Shown here piece after piece: positions 16,909 to 24,863 of a DNA stretch of 64,000 bases. Position 1 is the stretch's first letter. Each line of letters starts with the position of its first letter. The translations under genes and the position numbers were made by a program. The stretch is from Pseudomonas sp. GV071 (GTDB lineage Bacteria; Pseudomonadota; Gammaproteobacteria; Pseudomonadales; Pseudomonadaceae), in NCBI RefSeq assembly GCF_003050835.1, contig NZ_QAOJ01000007.1, positions 248,001 to 312,000 on the forward strand, read 5' to 3'. The notes beneath the pieces were generated by a model. The model ran no database searches and was not told where the DNA came from. It saw only the letters and a program-made list of their open reading frames with translations.

Positions 16909-18269
16909 GGCGCTGGGCGCCGCGGGCGCTGAGTGTGCGCCTGGCGCTGATGTTTGCCCTGGTCAGCGCGCTGCTGTTGGGCGCTATCGGCTTTTACCTG
17001 TACCACTCGCTGCAACGGGAAATTGCCTGGCGCGATGACCAGGCCCTGCTCGGCCGGGTGCAGCGGATGCAGGCGATTCTGGCCGATACCCAGAGCATCG
17101 ACGCCCTGCGTGAACGGCCGCAGCTGTACGAGAACATGCTCGGCAATCGCGACAATCTGTTGTGGGTGGTGGACGGCAACGGTGAGGTGCTGATCGAAAT
17201 CAACCCACCCAGCTTGCCCCGCCCGGCACTGCCGGCCAGCGCCACCGCGCAGTTGGTCGACGACCCCTCGGGCGCGCCGTTGCGCCTCGCCTGGCAACAG
17301 ATGCCGCGCGGCAACCAGCAACTGACGCTGATCGCCGGCAAGCTGCTTACCGAGCGCACGCAAATGCTCGCGGCGTACCGGCTGAAGTTATGCCTGGCGT
17401 TGGCCAGCGGCGTGCTGCTGGCGTTTGTTCTCGGCTGGCTGGTGAGCCAACGCGGCCTGCGCCCAGTGCGTGAACTGGCGCGGCGCACGGCGGCCATCGA
17501 CAGCCAACACCTGCACGTGCGCCTCGATGAGTTTCACGCCACGACCGAACTGCAGCCGCTGAGCGAGGCGCTCAACCACATGTTGGCGCGCCTGGAACGC
17601 GGCTTCGCCCAGCTGTCACGCTTCTGCGAAGACCTCGCCCATGAAATGCGCACGCCGCTGAGCAACCTGATGGGCCACACCCAACAGACCTTGCAGCGTG
17701 AGCGCTCGGTGGCGGTGTACGAAGACTTGTTGGTGTCCAACCAGGAGGAATACGAACGCCTGGCGCGGATGATCGACAGCATGTTGTTTCTGGCCCGCAC
17801 CGAGCAGGACGCCATCACTCGCCAGACCGTCGACCTGCACGCCCTCGGCGAACAATTGTGCGAGTACTTCGAGGGCATGGCCGAAGAGCGCGACATGCCG
17901 TTGCGCAATCAAGCCCACGGCAGTTTGGTGGCCGACCCGGACCTGCTGCGCCGGGCGCTGGCCAACCTCCTGGCCAACGCCTTGCGCTACGGCGCACCGG
18001 GCCAACCGGTGACCCTGACCACCGAATGCGTAGGCACCATGTTGCAACTGAGCGTACACAACCACGGCCCGGCGATTGCCGCCGAGCACCTGCCGCACCT
18101 GTTCGAACGCTTCTACCGCTGCGACCCCTCGCGCACCTTACACGGAGACTCGGGCGGGCTGGGCTTGGCGATAGTGCGTTCGATCATGCAGGCGCATGGC
18201 GGTGAGGTGTGGGTGCGCAGTGACGACACGGGCACCTGGTTTACCTTGGCATTTACCGGGCAGCAGTAA
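16905..18269 (+). CDS. hprS: sensor histidine kinase, HprS/heavy-metal type
   Basis: A 454-residue membrane kinase: helix about 10-30, periplasmic domain about 31-160, helix about 165-185, HAMP ([19 protein letters not shown]), His box [14 protein letters not shown], and ATPase motifs ending [15 protein letters not shown]. It belongs to the heavy-metal sensor kinase family (CusS, IrlS, HprS). E. coli HprS senses oxidants through residues including a membrane-region cysteine. Here a cysteine occurs in the second membrane helix ([15 protein letters not shown]) and another near the His box (RFCEDLAHE); whether they act in sensing is inference. Coupled to the regulator by an ATGA overlap. Confidence 0.87.
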   Translation: MRRWAPRALSVRLALMFALVSALLLGAIGFYLYHSLQREIAWRDDQALLGRVQRMQAILADTQSIDALRERPQLYENMLGNRDNLLWVVDGNGEVLIEINPPSLPRPALPASATAQLVDDPSGAPLRLAWQQMPRGNQQLTLIAGKLLTERTQMLAAYRLKLCLALASGVLLAFVLGWLVSQRGLRPVRELARRTAAIDSQHLHVRLDEFHATTELQPLSEALNHMLARLERGFAQLSRFCEDLAHEMRTPLSNLMGHTQQTLQRERSVAVYEDLLVSNQEEYERLARMIDSMLFLARTEQDAITRQTVDLHALGEQLCEYFEGMAEERDMPLRNQAHGSLVADPDLLRRALANLLANALRYGAPGQPVTLTTECVGTMLQLSVHNHGPAIAAEHLPHLFERFYRCDPSRTLHGDSGGLGLAIVRSIMQAHGGEVWVRSDDTGTWFTLAFTGQQ

Positions 18270-18537
18270 GCAGCGGCTGCTGCTCGATAGATGGGATTCA
18301 CAACATCGCCGGTGGCGCACCGCCGGCCTTCTGTTGGGTGATAAACCGCTCTCGCTGTGAGGCCGCTGGCAAATCGCCCGACAACGTGAAGAAAACCCGG
18401 TATCTGGCCTACCGCCGATATTGATTTTTAGCCACCGTCCCCCCGACACTACAGGCGCTGCGCGGGTGTTCTCACTCCGCGCCCCGAGCACGCCACGTTC
18501 CCCACGCGGCGCTGCGTTCTCATGGAGCCGTTGTGTG

Positions 18538-19350
18538 ATGGATCGCGCCCTCCCCGCCTGGCTATTGCTGGGCCTTTGTTTGCTTGCAGGCCGTTGTTTT
18601 GCCGAACCGGAGTTGGGCCAGGCGGAGTACGAAACGGCGATCGCTACCCGTGATGCGTTTACAGAACTGATGAAGTTGGGCGTCCTGCCGGACGATGGTG
18701 TGCAGTCCAAACTCACGCCCCGCGAGACCCTGAAAAAGCGCCGCGAACTCAATGATCTGCTGGAAAAGTACGAGCTCGAGTTGGAGGTTTCAGCCGACCT
18801 TGGTTTTCCCCCGGGGCTGTTTGCCCATGCTCATATCGACCGGCTTAAAGCGGCGACCGATGCCTGGATACGTGTGTCCGCCAGAGCCAAGGCATGCGAT
18901 CAGCTGTACAAGATCACGAAAACCAACTTGCTGGCAGGTAGCCTGGCCTTCGCGGCCTATTGCTCGCGCCTCGACCCGGACAGCCCCTCTCCCACCGATG
19001 CCGAGCAAACCGCCATGGCCATGCGGGCGTTACTGGCCAGCCTGCAAAAACCTGATCAATACAGCAGCTACTACCCGTTGCAGGCCTTCGATCACCCGCA
19101 GTGCTTCGATTTACGCATGACCGATATGTACAAAGAAGGCAACGCCATGCACGACGACATGGCCCTGCACCCCTTGCTGCTGACGTTGGAAGACACCCAA
19201 GCGGAAGCCTATTTGCAACTGGCACTTTATGAAGCCACAAGTGACCCGGCCACAGCCAGACAACACCTCGCCCAAGCTGGCGCCAAGGGCTGTGTAGGCC
19301 AGGCGTTTGTCGACCTGCAGGCACAGTTGAATGGCAGCGCCGCCCGCTGA
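18538..19350 (+). CDS. exported protein of unknown function
   Basis: 270 residues from the ATG at 18538, which gives a clean signal peptide (MDRALPAWLLLGLCLLAG... cleaved near FA-EPEL); an upstream start at 18421 would put a disordered tail in front of the signal and is unlikely. The mature part is mostly helical and charged (KKRRELNDLLEKYELELEV, later LQLALYEATSDPATARQHLAQ) and has five to six cysteines that could form disulfides in the periplasm. I recognise no family. It precedes a membrane-protein gene at 19426 on the same strand, with a 75-bp gap. Confidence 0.65.
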   Translation: MDRALPAWLLLGLCLLAGRCFAEPELGQAEYETAIATRDAFTELMKLGVLPDDGVQSKLTPRETLKKRRELNDLLEKYELELEVSADLGFPPGLFAHAHIDRLKAATDAWIRVSARAKACDQLYKITKTNLLAGSLAFAAYCSRLDPDSPSPTDAEQTAMAMRALLASLQKPDQYSSYYPLQAFDHPQCFDLRMTDMYKEGNAMHDDMALHPLLLTLEDTQAEAYLQLALYEATSDPATARQHLAQAGAKGCVGQAFVDLQAQLNGSAAR

Positions 19351-19425
19351 CTATCGGTTTAGTTACACCGCACTACGGCCACTCTCCGCCAGGCAGGACT
19401 AACTTCCCCCCACCAAGGACAGGTC

Positions 19426-20019
19426 ATGGAAAACATTTACAACGCCCCCAAAGCCGAGCTGGTGGAGAAACTCTCCAGCGAACACGGCGCACCCTTTTTT
19501 GTCGTTTCGCTGCGCAAGGTCTGCCTGCTGTTTCTCCTGACGTTCGGCTGGTATTCGTTTTATTGGAGCTTCAAGCACTGGTACACCCAGCGTCGCAGTG
19601 CGGGGGAGCCGGTGACGCCATTGTGGCGGTCGATTTTTTATCTGTTTTTTACCCACAGCCTGTTTGGCCTGATCAACAAACGCCTGGCGGCACGGGAGCT
19701 GCCGTACTGGCGATACGCTGCAGCGCCCCATGTGTTTGTCGGGCTCGCGGTGGTGATTTGGCTGATCAACCTGCTGGCTTACGGCGACGAACGCACGATG
19801 GTGGTGGCGCTACTGCCGGTGATGGCGCTGTTGATAGTGCGGGTGCTGGCGTTGATGGCGATCCAGCGTCAGGCCAACCTGGCCAGCGGTGACCCGAGCG
19901 GTGCCAGCAACTCGGGGTTGTCCGGCTGGACCTCGGTGTTCATCGTCGTCGGTGCGGGCTACTGGGCGCTGATTCTGCTGGGGGCGATTTCCATCTTGCT
20001 TGGCGTGACGCCGCGCTAA
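19426..20019 (+). CDS. multi-helix membrane protein, unknown function
   Basis: 197 residues with about four membrane helices (about 26-48, 64-82, 98-116, 118-140, with a last one about 170-192). The N-terminal part FGWYSFYWSFKHWYTQRR resembles DUF4234-type proteins, in which an aromatic-rich helix is followed by a basic loop. ATG at 19426 has AAGGACAGG upstream. Its TAA (20017-20019) overlaps the stop codon of the convergent thioesterase copy A, which indicates that the thioesterase unit was inserted right against its 3' end. Confidence 0.65.
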   Translation: MENIYNAPKAELVEKLSSEHGAPFFVVSLRKVCLLFLLTFGWYSFYWSFKHWYTQRRSAGEPVTPLWRSIFYLFFTHSLFGLINKRLAARELPYWRYAAAPHVFVGLAVVIWLINLLAYGDERTMVVALLPVMALLIVRVLALMAIQRQANLASGDPSGASNSGLSGWTSVFIVVGAGYWALILLGAISILLGVTPR

Positions 20020-20525
20020 GGGTGGTTGCCGGGTTCTTGCAGTGCAGCCTCCCATCGCTGCACCTGGGCCGGCATCTCGGTGAAATTGCCGGCCAGAAAG
20101 GTAGCTGGCGCCAGGGTGGCGCGGCCTTGTTTGAATTTCATTTTCACCAGTACTTCGGCGGCCAAAGCGTCTTTGGCGTAAATGCGGTGGCCGAAGTAGG
20201 CGCATTTTTCGTTGGCGTACAGCACCCGCGTGGCCACCCGCACCCGGCTGAACAACGGCACCGGGCGCAGAAACTGCACCTGCTGGGCGACGTTCACAAA
20301 ACTCGCGCCGGCGCGCAGCACGGGGAAAAATTGACCGATCTGCAGTAGGTAGTCGAGCTGCGCGGTTTCGGCGTATTGCAGGTATTTGTCGCTTTTCAGC
20401 ACCTTGAGGCCAGCGTCCAGCGGGGTTACCCAGAAGTGGCTGAACACGGTGTCAGCGACGCCGTGACGCCCCTGGCGCAGCAGACCGATAACAACGGCGA
20501 TGAGGTTGCGTAGCAAGCCGGACAT
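20016..20525 (-). CDS. hotdog thioesterase-like protein, copy A
   Basis: 169 residues of the thioesterase-like hotdog superfamily (4HBT_2/Them6-like): DTVFSHFWVTPLDAGLKVLKSDKYLQYAE, then a beta-rich half with RPVPLFSRVRVATRVLYANEKCAYFGHRIYAKDALAAEVLVKMKFKQG. Such proteins cleave acyl-CoA esters; the substrate is unknown. A hydrophobic N-terminal segment may tether it to the membrane. ATG at 20525 with GGAG upstream. A nearly identical second copy lies at 21231-21758: over the first about 158 residues the two differ at only five or six positions, while the last dozen residues are unrelated. Confidence 0.8.
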   Translation of the reverse strand: MSGLLRNLIAVVIGLLRQGRHGVADTVFSHFWVTPLDAGLKVLKSDKYLQYAETAQLDYLLQIGQFFPVLRAGASFVNVAQQVQFLRPVPLFSRVRVATRVLYANEKCAYFGHRIYAKDALAAEVLVKMKFKQGRATLAPATFLAGNFTEMPAQVQRWEAALQEPGNHP

Positions 20526-20608
20526 GGCGGGCTCCTTCCTTGGGAAGGGCCACGCTAGGCAGTGGCGGCGCGGGTGTCCAGGTTTGTCGGGTATTCGCGG
20601 GGATGATA
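20041..20608. repeat. duplicated segment, copy A
   Basis: About 570 bp containing the thioesterase gene and its upstream region. It is nearly identical to 21270-21838, in the same orientation. Similarity extends past the start codon to the GGGTATTCGCGGGG motif, and then ends abruptly. Confidence 0.88.
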
Positions 20609-20799
20609 GGCCGTCTCCGCAGGCGCCTGCGCCATGAACTGGGGAGGTAAGAGCGGCCTATGACGGTTACCAATTCCTACCAAAAACACCCCATTTCCTA
20701 CAGTCGTGAAATATCAGACTGACATGAAGCCTGCTCCCCTCCCCCTAAATTGGCGCCGCTACAGAAGAACCTTAAACGCGTCATTTCCGGAGTTTGAAC

Positions 20800-21234
20800 A
20801 TGAAATTTTTTTTGATGCCGGCATTGGTTATCGCCACTGCCCTAGTTACTACTGGCTGCATGAGCCACAACGTCAGTCAGCCCACAGCCCCACTGGTGGG
20901 TAACGTGGACGCAGCGCTGAAAGCTGACGTCGCCGTCGGCGAAAAAATCAGCGGTCAGTCGTCGACCAATCTGCTTTTCGGTTTCCTTCAGATGGGCGGT
21001 GACAGCCAGTTTGCAGACGGCGTTGCCTAAGGAGGCGTCGGCGGTTCGGCGTTCAACCTGTTCGACCCGGTAGCATCGACCAAAGCAGCGGCGGCCTACA
21101 AAGCGGTCAAGAGCTCCGGCTCCGATCTGATCCTGGCGCCACGCTACGAAGTCAACGTCAAAGACTACTTCTTCTTTAAACAGGTCGACGTGAAAGTCAC
21201 CGGCAACAAGGGCAGCATCCAAAGCATTCGCTAA
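20800..21234 (+). pseudogene. lipoprotein gene with in-frame stop (TRL-like/DUF6567 type)
   Basis: Starts at ATG 20800 (CGGAG ribosome site) with a lipoprotein signal (ALVTTGC lipobox) and reads SHNVSQPTAPLVGNVDAALKADVAVGEKISGQ up to FADGVA, where TAA occurs at 21028-21030. The same frame stays open after it: GGVGGSAFNLFDPVASTKAAAAYKAVKSSGSDLILAPRYEVNVKDYFFFKQVDVKVTGNK in outline, to TAA at 21232-21234. Both halves together make a normal 144-residue protein of this lipoprotein family; a Tyr codon to TAA change is the simplest cause. A sequencing error is possible. The gene is bracketed by the two thioesterase copies. Confidence 0.8.
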
Positions 21235-21758
21235 CGCTGCAAGAAACAAAGGGGGGCAGTGCTGGGCGTTTGTAATGCAACTTCCCAGCGCTGCACCTGG
21301 GCCGGCATCTCGGTGAAACTGCAAGCCAGAAAGGTAGCGGGCGCCAGGGTGGCGCGGCCTTGTTTGAATTTCATTTTCACCAGTACTTCGGCGGCCAAAG
21401 CGTCTTTGGCGTAAATGCGGTGGCCGAAGTAGGCGCATTTTTCGTTGGCGTACAGCACCCGAGTGGCCACCCGCACCCGGCTGAACAACGGCACCGGGCG
21501 CAGAAACTGTACCTGCTGGGCGACGTTCACAAAACTCGCGCCGGCGCGCAGCACGGGGAAAAATTGACCGATCTGCAGTAGGTAGTCGAACTGCGCGGTT
21601 TCGTCGTACTGCAGGTATTTGTCGCTTTTCAGCACCTTGAGGCCAGCGTCCAGCGGGGTTACCCAGAAGTGGCTGAACACGGTGTCAGCGACGCCGTGAC
21701 GCCCCTGGCGCAGCAGACCGATAACAACGGCGATGAGGTTGCGTAGCAAGCCGGACAT
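21231..21758 (-). CDS. hotdog thioesterase-like protein, copy B
   Basis: 175 residues, almost identical to copy A (20016-20525) in the hotdog domain. Differences include YDET for YAET, QFDY for QLDY and LACS for LAGN. The C terminus diverges (QTPSTAPLCFLQR instead of QEPGNHP) because the duplicated segment stops before the end of the gene and the new reading frame is completed by local DNA. Its TAG overlaps the final TAA of the lipoprotein pseudogene. Upstream sequence and ribosome site are the same as in copy A, so both may be expressed alike. Confidence 0.8.
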   Translation of the reverse strand: MSGLLRNLIAVVIGLLRQGRHGVADTVFSHFWVTPLDAGLKVLKSDKYLQYDETAQFDYLLQIGQFFPVLRAGASFVNVAQQVQFLRPVPLFSRVRVATRVLYANEKCAYFGHRIYAKDALAAEVLVKMKFKQGRATLAPATFLACSFTEMPAQVQRWEVALQTPSTAPLCFLQR

Positions 21759-21838
21759 GGCGGGCTCCTTCCTTGGGAAGGGCCACGCTAGGCAGTGGCG
21801 GCGCGGGTGTCCAGGTTTGTGGGGTATTCGCGGGGGTG
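21270..21838. repeat. duplicated segment, copy B
   Basis: Direct-repeat partner of 20041-20608; carries thioesterase copy B and its promoter region. The two copies lie about 660 bp apart and bracket the lipoprotein pseudogene. Confidence 0.88.
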
Positions 21839-21951
21839 ATGGCGGGATCCCGAGCCTGCGAAATGCCGCACAACATGTCGGCTTAGAGCTATCCAGAATG
21901 TAAGTCTTTTGCTATCACTTATCAGGTAGCCAGCCAGTATCGAGCTCCGCC

Positions 21952-22983
21952 ATGGACCATCTCCTGTCGTTCTTATCCGAAACAGTGCCTAAGGCCAGGA
22001 CGGTCGAACAACTTACCCGCCCACTGTTGACGCTGCTCAACCGTGTTACTGGCATGGAGTCGACGTACCTGACCACCATCGACCTGGAACATGGGGTGCA
22101 GCGCATCGAGTTCGCTCGCAATGTGGGCTCCATAACCATTCCCGAGGGCTTGGTGGTGCCGTGGGAAGACACCCTGTGCAAACGCGCGCTGGAAGAAAAC
22201 CGCATGTATTCGGACAACGTCGCCGAGTGCTGGGGTGACTCCGAGGCGGCTAAGGCGTTGGGAATTCGCACCTACGTGAGCGCGCCGATCCGCGCTCAGG
22301 ACGGCCGTGTGTTGGGCACGGTATGCGCCGCCAGTGCCGAGCAGGTCGCCCGATCGCCCGAGGTAGAGCCGTTGCTGTTGCTGCTTTCCAGCCTGCTCGG
22401 TTATTCGCTGGAGCGGGAAAACCTGGTGGAGCGCCTGCAGGAGGCCAACAGCGAGTTGGCCACCCTGGCGCTGACCGATTCGCTCACCGGGCTGTACAAC
22501 CGCCGGGCAATTCTCAGTGAGGTGCCGCGCGTGCTGGCCCTGGCCAAACGCGAGCAGCGTTATGCGCTGGTGGCGGTTGTGGATCTGGATGGCTTCAAGT
22601 CGATCAATGACACCTACGGCCATCAGTCGGGGGACACCTTTCTCAAGCAGGTGTCTGCCCACCTCAAGGGCTGCTTGCGCGCCAGCGATGTGCTGGGGCG
22701 TACCGGTGGCGATGAATTCGTGGTGATTGCCATGGGCATGCAGGCCGAGCCGCATGAGCTGGCCGGTGCCATGCGCAATGCCGCCGACCACCTGCAGGCA
22801 CGCCTGACCAGCGCCACCATTGGCCGCTATGCCCTGGACAATGGCGAGCTGCGTTATGCGGGCGCCAGTGTCGGGGTGGTGGCATTGATGCCCGATGGGG
22901 TGGATGCCGATGAGGCGATAAAACTGGCTGACCGCGAGATGTACCGGGTCAAGCAGCAGCGTAAGGCGCTGGCGATCGCGTAG
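21952..22983 (+). CDS. GAF-GGDEF diguanylate cyclase
   Basis: 343 residues, cytoplasmic. An N-terminal GAF domain (about 10-160: MESTYLTTIDLEHGVQRIEFARN, ending TVCAASAEQ) is followed by a GGDEF domain (about 175-340) starting LALTDSLTGLYNRRAI. The active-site motif GGDEF is intact and is preceded by an RxxD inhibitory site (RASD), so the enzyme probably makes cyclic di-GMP with product inhibition; the GAF domain would bind the signal. No partner gene is adjacent. ATG at 21952 comes after a GAGCTCCGCC stretch with a weak ribosome site. Confidence 0.9.
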   Translation: MDHLLSFLSETVPKARTVEQLTRPLLTLLNRVTGMESTYLTTIDLEHGVQRIEFARNVGSITIPEGLVVPWEDTLCKRALEENRMYSDNVAECWGDSEAAKALGIRTYVSAPIRAQDGRVLGTVCAASAEQVARSPEVEPLLLLLSSLLGYSLERENLVERLQEANSELATLALTDSLTGLYNRRAILSEVPRVLALAKREQRYALVAVVDLDGFKSINDTYGHQSGDTFLKQVSAHLKGCLRASDVLGRTGGDEFVVIAMGMQAEPHELAGAMRNAADHLQARLTSATIGRYALDNGELRYAGASVGVVALMPDGVDADEAIKLADREMYRVKQQRKALAIA

Positions 22984-23001
22984 CGCAAGCCGAAGATCAA
23001 G

Positions 23002-23067
23002 CGCTCGCGGCTAAAGCCCCTCCCACAGGAATAGGAGTTCCATGGTGGGAGGGGCTTTCGCCGCGAT
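23002..23067. repeat. REP-like inverted repeat
   Basis: CGCGGCTAAAGCCCCTCCCAC and its inverted partner GTGGGAGGGGCTTTCGCCGC around a short loop, a variant of the REP family; a related unit lies at 37348-37402. Confidence 0.8.
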
Positions 23068-23083
23068 GCTTTTCTGAACCTAT

Positions 23084-23114
23084 AAAAAAACCGGAGCTGA
23101 GCTCCGGTTTTTTT
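23084..23114. terminator. bidirectional Rho-independent terminator
   Basis: Seven A, CCGGAGC, TGA loop, GCTCCGG, seven T. It serves the convergent diguanylate cyclase (plus) and ycaC (minus) genes. Confidence 0.93.
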
Positions 23115-23126
23115 ATGCCTTGCGCC

Positions 23127-23750
23127 TTACTTCTTGGCGTTGTAGCTGGTGAACAGGTTGCGGTAGTCCGGGATGTGGTTGGCGCACAGGGTGCCCAGGC
23201 CTTCGATGTCGTTGCGCCAGTCGCGGTGCAGCTCACACGCCACGCCAAACCAGTTCATCAGTTGCGCACCGGCGGCGGACATGCGGTTCCAGGCGGCGTC
23301 GCGGGTCATTTCGTTGAAGGTGCCGGAGGCGTCGGTGACCACGAACACATCAAAGCCCTCTTCGATGGCGGCGAGTGCCGGGAAGGCTACGCAGACTTCG
23401 GTGACCACGCCGGCGATGATCAGTTGTTTCTTGCCGGTGGCCTTGATCGCTTTGACGAAGTCTTCGTTGTCCCAGGCGTTGATCTGGCCAGGGCGAGCAA
23501 TGTACGGCGCTTCCGGGAACATCTCTTTCAACTCTGGCATCAGCGGGCCGTTGGGGCCGGTTTCGAAGCTGGTGGTGAGGATGGTCGGCAGCTTGAAGAA
23601 CTTGGCCAGGTCAGCGACAGCCAGCACGTTGTTTTTGAATTTGTCCGGTTCGATATCGCGAACCAGGGAGAGCAAACCAGCCTGGTGATCTACCAGCAGA
23701 ACCACGGCGTTTTCTTTGTCCAGACGGTTGTATTTGTAAGAAGTAGTCAT
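23127..23750 (-). CDS. ycaC: YcaC-type isochorismatase-family hydrolase
   Basis: 207 residues of the cysteine-hydrolase (isochorismatase) superfamily, closest by pattern to YcaC. The catalytic triad positions are visible: Asp in VVLLVDHQAGLL, Lys in the AIKATGKKQLIIAG region, and Cys in GVVTEVCVAFPALAA. YcaC forms octameric rings; its true substrate is unknown. ATG at 23750 has a GAGGAA ribosome site. A LysR-type regulator is divergent, and the shared gap contains a perfect 8-bp inverted repeat, so ycaC is the likely target of that regulator. Confidence 0.88.
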   Translation of the reverse strand: MTTSYKYNRLDKENAVVLLVDHQAGLLSLVRDIEPDKFKNNVLAVADLAKFFKLPTILTTSFETGPNGPLMPELKEMFPEAPYIARPGQINAWDNEDFVKAIKATGKKQLIIAGVVTEVCVAFPALAAIEEGFDVFVVTDASGTFNEMTRDAAWNRMSAAGAQLMNWFGVACELHRDWRNDIEGLGTLCANHIPDYRNLFTSYNAKK

Positions 23751-23853
23751 GGTGCGTTCCTCGCTTTCTGTTTGGGTGCCCGCTGTTGGGCGTTAAGGTT
23801 TTTGCTTCGCTGCCGTGTTGTCGCGGCATGGGTAAAGATTAAAATCGATCATC

Positions 23854-23875
23854 TTTTTGCACTAGACTGCAAAAA
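23854..23875. promoter_or_regulatory. palindromic operator between ycaC and lysR
   Basis: A perfect inverted repeat, TTTTTGCA - 6 bp - TGCAAAAA, in the divergent promoter region. It contains a TGCA-N6-TGCA core of the T-N11-A kind bound by LysR regulators. Confidence 0.7.
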
Positions 23876-23906
23876 TTGCCTCTAGCGTTCTATTTGGAGA
23901 ACGATC

Positions 23907-24812
23907 ATCGAAGACCTCAACACCCTCTACTACTTCACCCAGGTGGTGGAACACGGCGGCTTCGCGGCGGCCGGGCGGGCGCTGGATATGCCCAAGAGCA
24001 AACTCAGCCGGCGCATCACTCAGCTTGAAGAGCGCCTGGGCGTGCGCCTGTTGCAGCGCACCAGTCGGCACAGCGCCCTGACCGAAATCGGCCAGGCCTA
24101 TTACCAACGCTGCGTGGCCATGCGCGTGGAGGCGGAAAGCGCCGCCGAAGTGATCGAGCGCAACCGCAGCGAACCCCGCGGCCTCATCCGCCTGGCCTGC
24201 CCCACCACGCTGCTGAACTCCTGGGTGGGGCCAATGCTGACGCGCTACATGCTCAAGTACCCCTTGGTGGAGCTGGCGCTGGAGGCCACCAACCGGCGGG
24301 TAGATGTGCTCCATGAAGGTTTCGATATCGCCCTGCGCGTGCGTTTTCCGCCGCTGGAAAACACCGACATGGTGATGAAGGTATTGGCCAACAGCACCCA
24401 ATGCCTGGTGGGCCACCCGCAGTACGCGCAGTGCCTGGACGTGGGTTTTGCGCCGGAAGAATTGAGCCGCCTGCCAAGCCTGTTCTGGGGCGGGCAGCAA
24501 CGCGAGTATCAGTGGGAGTTGTTCAACAGCGAGGGCGCCAGCCTGCGCATCAACCACCAGCCACGAATGATCACCGACGACCTGCGGGCGCTCCGGGATG
24601 CGGCGTTGGCGGGGGTGGGGATCGTGCACCTGCCGAAGGTGGCAGTGCGTGATGACTTGGCGGCCGGCACCCTGGTGGAAATGCTGCCGGGGTGGACGCC
24701 CAAGTGCGGCATCGTGCACGCCATCTTCCCTTCGCGGCGTGGGTTACTGCCGTCGGTGCGGGCGTTGATTGATTTTCTGGGGGAGGAATTCAGTCAGAGT
24801 GATATGGCGTGA
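23907..24812 (+). CDS. LysR-family regulator with apparent non-canonical ATC start
   Basis: About 301 residues. A LysR winged helix-turn-helix fills the first 60 residues (VVEHGGFAAAGRALDMPKSKLSRRI, then LGVRLLQRTSRHSALTEIG), followed by an effector-binding domain. The complete HTH needs a start near IEDLNTLYYF, yet no ATG, GTG, TTG or CTG exists between the upstream in-frame stop (TAG at 23883) and GTG at 23943. A good GGAGAACG ribosome site is followed by ATC ATC GAA GAC, where relatives would begin with Met-Glu-Asp-Leu. So the start is an ATC codon, or the start was lost and only a truncated product from GTG 23943 can be made. It is divergent from ycaC. Confidence 0.75.
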   Translation: MEDLNTLYYFTQVVEHGGFAAAGRALDMPKSKLSRRITQLEERLGVRLLQRTSRHSALTEIGQAYYQRCVAMRVEAESAAEVIERNRSEPRGLIRLACPTTLLNSWVGPMLTRYMLKYPLVELALEATNRRVDVLHEGFDIALRVRFPPLENTDMVMKVLANSTQCLVGHPQYAQCLDVGFAPEELSRLPSLFWGGQQREYQWELFNSEGASLRINHQPRMITDDLRALRDAALAGVGIVHLPKVAVRDDLAAGTLVEMLPGWTPKCGIVHAIFPSRRGLLPSVRALIDFLGEEFSQSDMA

Positions 24813-24813
24813 G

Positions 24814-24859
24814 CCCCTCCCCTCTCCCGTTTACGGGAGAGGGGACGGGGGAGAGGGCT
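24814..24859. repeat. dispersed CCCTCTCC repeat
   Basis: CCCCTCTCCCGTTTACGGGAGAGGGG-type palindrome right after the LysR gene; same family as 7258-7371. Confidence 0.75.
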
Positions 24860-24863
24860 AGGC

